NCBI GenBank assembly: GCA_026416895.1
Contig: JAOAEH010000015.1
Location: 1-5,799 of the forward strand
DNA length: 5,799 nt
Direction of reading: 5' to 3'
Origin: Elusimicrobiales bacterium
Lineage (GTDB): Bacteria; Elusimicrobiota; Elusimicrobia; Elusimicrobiales; UBA9959
Below the pieces are notes generated by a model. The model did not search any database and was not told the DNA's origin. It worked only from the letters and a program-made list of their open reading frames with translations. Positions 1 through 5,603 of the stretch are shown here, in pieces. The position numbers were made by a program, and so were the translations under genes. Each line of letters opens with the position of its first letter. The first letter of the stretch is position 1.

Positions 1-104
1 AAACCAGTATCTTGAGACCATTCAATTAAAAAGTCATATGATAATTTTGTGGTTAATGCTGTGAATATTATTAGTAAAACACCTAGAAAAATTTTTCTTT
101 TCAC
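1..104 (-). CDS. N-terminus of a membrane-anchored or exported protein (partial)
   Basis: Read on the minus strand from a GTG at 104-102, the frame stays open to the left edge and gives 34 residues. They begin MKRKIFLGVLLIIFTA and continue with a polar stretch ending in WSQDTG. Basic residues followed by about 12 hydrophobic ones is the pattern of a signal peptide or single N-terminal membrane anchor, with the rest probably outside the cytoplasm. There is no lipobox cysteine in the visible part. GTG is the only usual start codon between the upstream in-frame stop and the hydrophobic segment, and no clear Shine-Dalgarno precedes it. The gene is divergent from tRNA-Val. Too little is visible to name a family. 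Confidence rests on the signal-like N-terminus alone. Confidence 0.5.
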   Translation of the reverse strand, partial: MKRKIFLGVLLIIFTALTTKLSYDFLIEWSQDTG

Positions 105-114
105 AGAGTAAAAT

Positions 115-143
115 TTTACAAAACTTATATTTTATTGTAAAAT
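115..143 (+). promoter_or_regulatory. Putative sigma-70 promoter of tRNA-Val
   Basis: TTTACA at 115-120 and TAAAAT at 138-143 are separated by 17 nt, the ideal spacing, and each matches the housekeeping consensus at 5 of 6 positions. Transcription would begin near 150, a few bases before the mature tRNA 5' end at 156. It may also serve the sigma-factor gene, which follows the tRNA without a visible terminator. Confidence 0.55.
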
Positions 144-155
144 AAATAAAGTTAA

Positions 156-227
156 GCGCGGTTAGCTCAGCGGTAGAGCACCTCCCTTACAAGGAGGGGG
201 TCGTAGGTTCGAGTCCTGCACCGCGCA
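156..227 (+). tRNA. tRNA-Val (anticodon TAC)
   Basis: A complete 72-nt cloverleaf can be folded by eye. The 7-bp acceptor stem pairs 156-162 (GCGCGGT) with 220-226 (ACCGCGC), with discriminator A at 227. The D-stem is GCTC/GAGC. The anticodon stem is CCTCC (181-185) with GGAGG (193-197), enclosing the loop CTTACAA with anticodon TAC at 188-190. The T-arm is GTAGG/CCTGC around TTCGAGT, with one G-T wobble pair. TAC reads valine codons, and A at the discriminator position is normal for bacterial tRNA-Val. The 3' CCA is not encoded (ATTT follows), so it would be added enzymatically. The sigma-factor start codon lies only 25 nt downstream. Confidence 0.97.
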
Positions 228-236
228 TTTTTATTG

Positions 237-242
237 TATATT
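237..242 (+). promoter_or_regulatory. Possible -10 element for a near-leaderless sigma-factor mRNA
   Basis: TATATT lies 10 nt before the ATG at 253, in the short gap after the tRNA. If used, transcription would begin at about 249-253, giving an almost leaderless message. That would fit the lack of a Shine-Dalgarno there. No matching -35 at correct spacing is visible, since the expected place falls inside the tRNA T-arm. This is weak and speculative. Confidence 0.2.
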
Positions 243-252
243 TTATTTTCAA

Positions 253-783
253 ATGTCAGATTTTGAAAAAAAACTTATACAAAATGCTCAAAATGGAAAT
301 TTAGTTAGCCTTGAAAAACTTTTAAAAAAATATAGTCCTTATATAAAAAAAATAGCAATGAGTATTTGTTCTTCATATCCATCACTTGCTGATGATGTAC
401 ATAGTGATACATTGGTGAGTGTTTTTAAAAATATTAGTAAATTTAAAAATAATTCTAAATTTTCAACTTGGTTTTATAGAATAGCTTCAAATCATTGTTA
501 TATGAAATATAGACAGATACAAAAAGAGAAAAAGATTTTTTTAGATGATATTTCAAATCTACCTAGCAATGATAAAAGAGATGAAACATATATAGATTTT
601 TATAAAGCTTTAGCTGAAATGCCTTTAATATATCGGAATCCAATTGTTATGGTAGATATAGAGGGTATGACTCTAAAACAAGCTGCAAAAACTCTAAATA
701 TTTCTTTGGGAACATTAAAATCGAGACTTTTTAGAGGCAGAAGGCTTTTTAAAGAAAATTTGTCTAAGTATGAAAAGATATAA
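253..783 (+). CDS. ECF-family RNA polymerase sigma factor (sigma-70 group 4)
   Basis: This 176-residue protein has the two-domain layout and usual size of an extracytoplasmic-function sigma factor, which directs RNA polymerase to a small set of promoters. Residues ~8-90 are the sigma-2 domain. They include an acidic ADDVHSDTLVSVF segment (46-58) and the STWFYRIASN stretch (71-80) that in the family binds core polymerase and the -10 element. Residues ~118-170 are sigma-4, with a helix-turn-helix (MTLKQAAKTLNISLGTLKSRL, ~139-159) followed by a basic RGRRLF helix for -35 contact. There is no C-terminal extension and no membrane segment. The ATG at 253 is chosen because the sigma-2 domain begins at once, though no Shine-Dalgarno precedes it. 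The stop TAA overlaps the next gene's ATG by one base (TAATG), so the two are probably translationally coupled. No recognisable anti-sigma gene is adjacent. The family is certain; the regulon is unknown. Confidence 0.93.
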   Translation: MSDFEKKLIQNAQNGNLVSLEKLLKKYSPYIKKIAMSICSSYPSLADDVHSDTLVSVFKNISKFKNNSKFSTWFYRIASNHCYMKYRQIQKEKKIFLDDISNLPSNDKRDETYIDFYKALAEMPLIYRNPIVMVDIEGMTLKQAAKTLNISLGTLKSRLFRGRRLFKENLSKYEKI

Positions 784-1622
784 TGATATATCCAATAACT
801 TCTAAATGTAATCAAAAGTGTATTTTTTGTTCTGCATACAATAGATATAATTGCGAATTTAATATTGATGATTTTAAAAATTTTATAAATAGTAATAATG
901 ATAATTTAGTGGTTCTTTCTGGCGGAGATCCTTTTTGCATTTCTCCTTCTTTGCTTTTATATATTTTAAATTTGTGTATCGAGAAAAATAAAACTATTGA
1001 ATTACAGACAAATGGTAGTAAAATAATAGATTTTGATGAAAATATATTAAGAAAAATTATTTTTCTGATGAAAAGAACTAATGGATATTTCAATATAAAT
1101 TTATCCTCTCACAATAAATCAATTGATTTAAAAATAACAGGTTTAAAAAATGGTTTTTCAAAAAGGATTAAAGGAATAAAAATTCTTAATAAATTTGGAG
1201 CAGTTATTAGAGTTACTCATGTAATAAATAAGTTGAATTATAAATATCTTCCTAAATTTGCCTTGTTTTTGTTAAAAAATAAAAATCTATGGAGCTGGGT
1301 TCAATTTAGTTTTGTAAAAGGAATTGGTAGAGCATCTGAAAATAAGTATATAATTCCTAAATACAGCGAAGTTTCTCCTTATTTAATTGAAGCTATGGAG
1401 ATTTTAAATAAGAATAATTTTGAATTTTGGGTTGATCATATACCTTTATGCTTTCTTGGGAAATTTTATCAAAGACATGTTGATTATGTGAAAATTAATA
1501 AAGGTATAAAAGGGGAGTATGTTAAAGAAAAAAAGAAGATTAAAAAATGTAGAGGGTGTAGTTTGTTTAAATTTTGTTCTGGTCCAAGAATAGATTATAT
1601 TAAAATTTATAGAAATTTATGA
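783..1622 (+). CDS. Radical SAM enzyme with C-terminal SPASM/Twitch-like cysteine cluster (rSAM-1)
   Basis: This 279-residue protein carries the radical SAM signature Cx3Cx2C at C9, C13 and C16 (CNQKCIFC), which holds the [4Fe-4S] cluster that cleaves S-adenosylmethionine. The SAM-binding GGDP motif follows at 47-50. A second cysteine set near the C-terminus, C223 in IPLC and then C256, C259 and C265 (Cx2Cx5C, followed by GPRIDY), suggests an auxiliary iron-sulfur cluster as in Twitch/SPASM enzymes. Those mostly modify peptides, proteins or cofactors. The start overlaps the sigma-factor stop, and the core begins only 8 residues later, so the N-terminus is very short. The end overlaps the start of a related second enzyme (ATGA). 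The two share the pattern IPKYSE-S...IPLC...C-x2-C-S-L-x3-C-x-G-x-R-x-DY. The substrate cannot be told from sequence. Confidence 0.9.
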   Translation: MIYPITSKCNQKCIFCSAYNRYNCEFNIDDFKNFINSNNDNLVVLSGGDPFCISPSLLLYILNLCIEKNKTIELQTNGSKIIDFDENILRKIIFLMKRTNGYFNINLSSHNKSIDLKITGLKNGFSKRIKGIKILNKFGAVIRVTHVINKLNYKYLPKFALFLLKNKNLWSWVQFSFVKGIGRASENKYIIPKYSEVSPYLIEAMEILNKNNFEFWVDHIPLCFLGKFYQRHVDYVKINKGIKGEYVKEKKKIKKCRGCSLFKFCSGPRIDYIKIYRNL

Positions 1623-2529
1623 AAGAAAAAAATGGATTTCATCTCAGCTTTGTATAGCAGAAGCATCATTTAGTTGTAATCTTTATTGTGAATATTGTCA
1701 TAATCCACCTGATGGTCAGAGGTTTGATATTTCTAAAATAATTGAATTAGTAAAGAAAGAAAAACCATATGCAGTCAGCCTTGAAGGTAGAGGTGAACCA
1801 GTAATAAATCGTGATGTTCTTAATATTATAAAAGAGATTAGAAATTTAGGGGTTGAACATATTTCTATTTCTACTAATGCTGTTGCTTTGAGTGATTTTG
1901 AATTAACAAAAAAATTAATAAATGAAGTTGAGTTTTTTATTGTGAATTTCCCATCTCATATTGAAAATGTTTATAATACAATGACAAGAAGTGTTAAATA
2001 TGAACTTGTTATAGCTGGGTTAAATAATTTGAAGAAATTAAGTTTTTTAAATAGGGTTAGGATTTTTCATATAATAACAAAAAGAAATTATATTTATTTA
2101 GGTGAATTCGTTGATTGGATTAATAAGAATTATAAGGGAATTTTTTTATTGAATTTTTGTTATGTTAGAAATAAAGGTAGGGTTAAAAACAATAAAAATA
2201 TACTTCCAAAATATAGTGAGACATCTAAATTTATAAAACTTGCTTTAGCAAAATCAAAGCTCTATGGTATAAAAGCTGTTATTCAAAATATACCGCTCTG
2301 TGTAATAGATGGTTTTGAAGGTTTTTCTTTTGAGTTTCATAGATTTAAAAGAGGTGATCATGTTTTTGAACGTGGGGTTGAACTTCCTCTTAATATAGAG
2401 AAGTGTAAACAATGTAGTTTAAAAGTAGGGTGTTGTGGAGCAAGGAAAGATTATATTTGTGTATATGGAGATAAAGAACTTAAAACTTCTAAAAAGGATA
2501 TAAATAGTATCAGAGAAGAAAGATTTTAA
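1619..2529 (+). CDS. Second radical SAM enzyme (rSAM-2), interrupted by a -1 frameshift at an A7 tract
   Basis: From 1633 the frame reads WISSQLCIAEASFSCNLYCE and onward to a stop at 2527-2529. It holds the radical SAM triad CNLYCEYC, an EGRGEP motif in the place of GGEP, and a C-terminal IPLC plus Cx2Cx5C (CKQCSLKVGC) followed by CGARKDY. This frame has no ATG, GTG or TTG between the stop at 1591-1593 and a TTG at 1888, which lies well past the cysteines. The natural start is the ATG at 1619, overlapping rSAM-1's TGA. It is in the neighbouring frame and ends at a TAG at 1655 after 12 codons. One extra A in the A7 run at 1626-1632, or a -1 slip there, joins them as MKEKKWISSQ... and gives 303 residues, with cysteines at 20, 24, 27, 228, 263, 266 and 272. 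The cause may be an indel error, transcriptional slippage, programmed frameshifting or a recent mutation. The rest of the frame is intact. Function is as for rSAM-1, substrate unknown. Confidence 0.85.
1627..1633 (+). promoter_or_regulatory. Possible slippery heptamer A AAA AAT (frameshift or slippage site)
   Basis: In the frame of the ATG at 1619 the codons here are GAA AAA AAT. The last seven bases fit the X XXY YYZ rule for -1 ribosomal slippage, and a -1 shift here enters the open radical SAM frame exactly. The same A7 run could also be a site of RNA polymerase slippage. I see no strong Shine-Dalgarno-like stimulator upstream and no convincing stem-loop just downstream. A plain indel therefore remains equally possible. 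Confidence 0.35.
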
Positions 2530-2550
2530 ATATTTCTTAAATATTTTTTT
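2526..2550 (+). terminator. AT-only repeat/hairpin at the convergent gene junction
   Basis: AAATATTT at 2528-2535 and again at 2539-2546 are self-complementary and separated by CTT. They could form an 8-bp, 3-nt-loop hairpin followed by TTTT on the plus strand, right after the rSAM-2 stop. Seen another way it is a direct repeat of TTAAATATTT. The stem has no G-C pair, so it would be a weak terminator, and it also encodes the C-terminus of the minus-strand gene. The match may be chance in such AT-rich DNA. Confidence 0.22.
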
Positions 2551-3725
2551 AGAATATCTATAAAAATGTCAATATCTCTTTTTTCATTATAGATAAAAAA
2601 AGATAGCCTTATAACTCCATGTATATTTAATTGTTTACATACAAGATCAGCGCACATACGTCCTGTTCTAAATGCAACAGTTGGTTTTTGTAGTGATGTG
2701 AAAATTTCAAAATCTTTTATGGAGAATTTTTTGTTGTTTGGTATAAATGATACAATGCTTCCTTCTTCTAAATCTGAACCTATAATTGTTATATTTTCTA
2801 TTTCTGATAACCTTTGGATTGTGTATCTTATAAGAGAACTTATATGATTCCTGATTTTATAATAGGATATATCATCTAGTTTTTTTAGCGCTATTGCCAA
2901 AGCCCAGGCACCGGAATAGTTTTGTATTCCTGCTTCAAATCCTTGTGGAAAATCAAGATATTTTATGGTTATGTTTTTATTATTGAATATGATGCTTTTT
3001 ACGGTTCCTCCCCCTCTATAACTATAGTTGAATTTGTTTAATGATTCTTTTTTTATATACAAAACTCCAATACCATAAGGAGCACCAATTTTATGCCCTG
3101 AAAAGCATAGAGCATCACAATCAAGCTTTTTAACATCTATTTTATGTGAGGTTATATATTGAGCTGCATCAAGGATTATAAAAGCATTTGGGGCTTTCTC
3201 TTTGGTTATTTTTATAAAATCCTCTACATTTACACTTCCACCTACTATATTTGAAGCCATGGTTAATGCTACTATTGAAGTTTTTTTTGAAATTATTTTT
3301 TTATATGTATCTAAATCAAGTTTGTAGTTTTTTAATGGTATTATAACTAAGTTATATTTCTCTCTTTTTGCTTTTTCATAAAAAGGAAAAAAAACACTAT
3401 TATGTTCAAGCGAAGAAATGATTATATCTTTTCCTTCATGAAGAAATATAGATTGTGCTATTTTGTTAAAACTATCAGTTGTTCCTGAGGTAAATATTAT
3501 TTCATTTGGTTCAGAGTTTATAATTTGTGATATTATTTTTTTTGAATTTGTAAAATATCCTTCTACTTTTGAAGAATAAAGGTGAGTTGTTCTTTTCCCA
3601 CCACATCCACCCCAACTACACACATCTTCAAAAGCTTTTAATGCTAATTTTAGTTTCAAAGCACTACAAGCACTATCAAGGTAAGCTACTTCTTTTGATT
3701 TAATATAAAAATCTTTTTCAAACAT
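2526..3725 (-). CDS. Cysteine desulfurase-like class V aminotransferase (SufS/NifS-type PLP enzyme)
   Basis: This 399-residue protein has the size and motif order of SufS-type cysteine desulfurases, which use pyridoxal phosphate (PLP) to take sulfur from L-cysteine as a persulfide. Visible motifs are YLDSACSALK (15-24), EIIFTSGTTDSFN (75-87), SLEHNS with H108 that stacks on PLP, LDAAQ with D186 and Q189, and SGHKIGAPYG with K212 as the PLP-linking lysine. RTGRMCA follows, with C358 at the position of the sulfur-carrying cysteine of SufS. The N-terminal part is unusually cysteine-rich (C20, C36, C41, in CSWGGCGGKRTTH), unlike textbook SufS. The ATG at 3725 lacks a clear Shine-Dalgarno. It runs towards the radical SAM operon, with stop codons overlapping by 4 nt, and is divergent from the KS gene. 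Sulfur supply for Fe-S clusters, or thiolation of a product, is inferred. A related desulfurase or lyase with another substrate is possible. Confidence 0.88.
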   Translation of the reverse strand: MFEKDFYIKSKEVAYLDSACSALKLKLALKAFEDVCSWGGCGGKRTTHLYSSKVEGYFTNSKKIISQIINSEPNEIIFTSGTTDSFNKIAQSIFLHEGKDIIISSLEHNSVFFPFYEKAKREKYNLVIIPLKNYKLDLDTYKKIISKKTSIVALTMASNIVGGSVNVEDFIKITKEKAPNAFIILDAAQYITSHKIDVKKLDCDALCFSGHKIGAPYGIGVLYIKKESLNKFNYSYRGGGTVKSIIFNNKNITIKYLDFPQGFEAGIQNYSGAWALAIALKKLDDISYYKIRNHISSLIRYTIQRLSEIENITIIGSDLEEGSIVSFIPNNKKFSIKDFEIFTSLQKPTVAFRTGRMCADLVCKQLNIHGVIRLSFFIYNEKRDIDIFIDILKKYLRNI

Positions 3726-3761
3726 AATAATTCAATTTTATAAAATTTATATGAAAAACTC

Positions 3762-3789
3762 TTTACTAATAAGTTAAGTTTTTTATAAA
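3762..3789 (+). promoter_or_regulatory. Candidate promoter for the ketosynthase gene
   Basis: TTTACT at 3762-3767 and TATAAA at 3784-3789 are 16 nt apart, a fair match to the sigma-70 consensus (4/6 and 5/6). It would give a leader of about 100 nt before the ATG at 3897. In DNA this AT-rich, such pairs arise easily by chance. Use of the ECF factor encoded upstream cannot be excluded. Confidence 0.3.
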
Positions 3790-3797
3790 ATTTTGTT

Positions 3798-3816
3798 ATG
3801 TTAGTTTATATAACAT
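3798..3816. repeat. Short inverted repeat in the divergent intergenic region
   Basis: ATGTTA at 3798-3803 is exactly mirrored by TAACAT at 3811-3816, with a 7-nt spacer. Lying just downstream of the candidate promoter and between two divergent genes, it could be an operator for a dimeric regulator or a small leader hairpin. No regulator gene of a suitable type is visible in the window. Two other palindromes nearby (AATTTTATAAAATT at 3734-3747 and TTTTATAAAA at 3781-3790) are pure A/T and less informative. Confidence 0.25.
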
Positions 3817-3885
3817 TTCCCTCCGTTAATACTTCTTATATTATTTCATACTTTTCTTCTATTTTTTCTTTTATTTTTTAACAAT

Positions 3886-3893
3886 AAAGGAGG
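3886..3893 (+). promoter_or_regulatory. Strong Shine-Dalgarno of the ketosynthase gene
   Basis: AAAGGAGG is a perfect anti-16S complement and sits 3 nt before the ATG at 3897, a rather short spacing. It supports this start and shows that the organism uses Shine-Dalgarno initiation. The four other genes that start in or near this window lack comparable sites. CCTCC at 3820-3824 in the same leader is complementary to GGAGG at 3889-3893. Confidence 0.8.
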
Positions 3894-3896
3894 CAT

Positions 3897-5603
3897 ATGA
3901 GCTACTTTAATGAAAAAATAGCTGTTATAGGAATAGGAATAATAGCTCCTGATGCTTCTAATAAGGAAGAATTTTGGAATAATATTCTTTCGAAAAGAAA
4001 CTGTATATCTGAAGTACCAAATGATAGATGGGATTCTTCTTTGTATTATAATTCGGATCCAAAAGCAAAAGATAAAACATACTCTAAGATTGGTGGTTTT
4101 ATAAAAAATTTTAATTTTGATCCTTTAAAATATCGTATTCCTCCGGTTACAGCATCTCAAATTGGACGCCTTCAACAACTTACAATAGAAGCAACAAAAA
4201 TGGCATTAGATGATGCTGGGTATACTCCTGATAAGTGGAATAGTGAGCGTGTTGGTGTGGTTATAGCAAATGCAATGGGAGCTATGAGAAAGGAGTTTAC
4301 TGACCTTAGAGTGTATAAGTTTTTTAATGAGGATATTTTATCTAAAACTCAGGTTTTTAAATCTTTATCAGCCAAACAGCAAAAGGAACTTATAGAAGAA
4401 TATGAAAGGTTTATAGATGAATATATTCTTAATATAACTGAAGATACAATGCCTGGAGAACTTGCAAATGTAACAAGCGGAAGAATTGCAAACGTTTTTA
4501 ATTTCAAAGGCCCTAATCTTATTCTTGATGCAGCTTGTGCTTCTTCTTTAGCAGCACTAGATTATGCTGTAATGGCGCTTAGGACTGGAAAAGTGGACGT
4601 TGTTATTTGTGGTGGTGCAGATGAAATGATGAGTCCAGCTGCTTATGTTAAATTTTGTAAGATTGGTGCTCTTTCAGCTAATGGTTCATTTCCTTTCGAT
4701 AAAAGAGCCGATGGATTTGTAATGGGGGAGGCTGTTGCAATATATGTTTTGAAAAGAGTTTCAGATGCTGTAAGAGACGGAGATAAAATATATGCAGTTA
4801 TAAATTCAGTTGGATCTTCAAGGGATGGTAAAGGAAAAGGAATAACTGCTCCTAATCCAAAAGGGCAAAAACTTGCTATTGAAAATGCTTTTAAAGAAGT
4901 TGATTATGGCCCAGGTGAAGTAGATTGGGTTGAGTGTCATGGAACTGCTACTAGAGTTGGTGATGCTACAGAGTGTGAAGTGCTAAAAGAAATTTTTCAA
5001 CCACATCTAAATTTAAGAAAACTTAAAATAGGTTCTGTAAAGTCTAATGTAGGACATGCAAAAGCTGCTGCTGGAGCTGTAAGTATTGTTAAAGCAGCTC
5101 TTTCTTTATATCATAAGATATTACCCCCCTCTGCTAATTTTGAGTTTCCAAATCCGAATATAGATTTTAATATTGTAGAAGTAATTACTCAGCCAACAGA
5201 ATGGAAGAAAGATGGAATAAGAAGGGTAAATGTATCATCTTTTGGTTTTGGTGGTACTAACTTTCATGCAACTTTAGAAGAATATGTAGAAGGTAAGTCA
5301 AAATATGTTGTTAATTCAGCATTTGAAAAAATACAACTTAGAGAAAATGTTAAGGAGTTATCTATGAAAGATAATATCAATATTATTGAAGATAAAAAAG
5401 CATCTTTTTCTTTACTCCAAGGAGAAACATTTACCTTAACAGCTAAAAACGAAAAAGAACTTTTAAATAAAATAGATGAGCTCAAAAACATAGTTTCTCA
5501 ACTTCCTGATCCATATCCTCAGACTATCATCTCTGTTGATTTAAACAGCAAAGCTCAGGAAGAAATTGGTATATCCATTGTTAGTAAATCTCCAAAAGAT
5601 TAA
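3897..5603 (+). CDS. Beta-ketoacyl synthase (KS) module, PfaA/type I PKS-like, ending at an in-frame TAA before the AT domain
   Basis: The KS domain (~6-460) catalyses decarboxylative Claisen condensation of acyl chains. The catalytic triad is present: C214 in LDAACASSLA, H348 in ECHGTAT and H387 in KSNVGHAKAAAG. The closing FGFGGTNFHA is at 449-458. The N-terminus (IAVIGIGIIAPDA, EVPNDRWD, then SDPKAKDKTYSKIGGFI and FDPLKYRIPP) resembles the KS that opens polyunsaturated-fatty-acid synthases such as PfaA and related iterative synthases. This family placement is from memory, not a search. Residues ~461-568 are a KS-AT linker. The frame ends at TAA 5601-5603 in mid-linker, yet the same frame goes on into an AT domain. 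A normal enzyme of this type would be far longer than 568 residues, so the product looks truncated unless the stop is read through. The start is fixed by a perfect Shine-Dalgarno. The gene is divergent from the PLP enzyme. Confidence 0.92.
   Translation: MSYFNEKIAVIGIGIIAPDASNKEEFWNNILSKRNCISEVPNDRWDSSLYYNSDPKAKDKTYSKIGGFIKNFNFDPLKYRIPPVTASQIGRLQQLTIEATKMALDDAGYTPDKWNSERVGVVIANAMGAMRKEFTDLRVYKFFNEDILSKTQVFKSLSAKQQKELIEEYERFIDEYILNITEDTMPGELANVTSGRIANVFNFKGPNLILDAACASSLAALDYAVMALRTGKVDVVICGGADEMMSPAAYVKFCKIGALSANGSFPFDKRADGFVMGEAVAIYVLKRVSDAVRDGDKIYAVINSVGSSRDGKGKGITAPNPKGQKLAIENAFKEVDYGPGEVDWVECHGTATRVGDATECEVLKEIFQPHLNLRKLKIGSVKSNVGHAKAAAGAVSIVKAALSLYHKILPPSANFEFPNPNIDFNIVEVITQPTEWKKDGIRRVNVSSFGFGGTNFHATLEEYVEGKSKYVVNSAFEKIQLRENVKELSMKDNINIIEDKKASFSLLQGETFTLTAKNEKELLNKIDELKNIVSQLPDPYPQTIISVDLNSKAQEEIGISIVSKSPKD

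Noticed and set aside
156..252. tRNA-Val as an integration (att) site of a mobile element
   Set aside because: No integrase gene and no repeat of the tRNA 3' end is visible in the window.
600..1093. Minus-strand open frames at 600-815 and 812-1093
   Set aside because: They lie antisense to the sigma factor and rSAM-1, and show no domain motif or ribosome site. They are shadows of the real genes.
1594..1622. ATT start at 1594, or a +1 shift at TTA TGA fusing the two radical SAM genes
   Set aside because: ATT starts are very rare and there is no ribosome site. The TTA TGA context only loosely recalls the prfB site and lacks its Shine-Dalgarno. The A7 explanation uses a coupled ATG and needs fewer assumptions.
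1888..2529. A shorter CDS starting at TTG 1888 for the second radical SAM gene
   Set aside because: It would omit the Cx3Cx2C cysteines and the EGRGEP motif, which are plainly encoded in the same frame upstream. No Shine-Dalgarno precedes this TTG.
3734..3790. A/T palindromes AATTTTATAAAATT and TTTTATAAAA as specific operators
   Set aside because: They are pure A/T in a very A/T-rich spacer, so chance occurrence is likely. They are mentioned only beside the better inverted repeat at 3798-3816.
3726..3896. Small RiPP precursor peptide gene for the radical SAM enzymes
   Set aside because: I found no short ORF with a ribosome site and a cysteine-, glycine- or serine-rich core in this gap, and the other gaps are too short. 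A precursor could lie outside the window.
5264..5491. Minus-strand open frame over the KS-AT linker
   Set aside because: It is serine/leucine/phenylalanine-rich with no motif, as expected opposite a lysine- and glutamate-rich coding strand.
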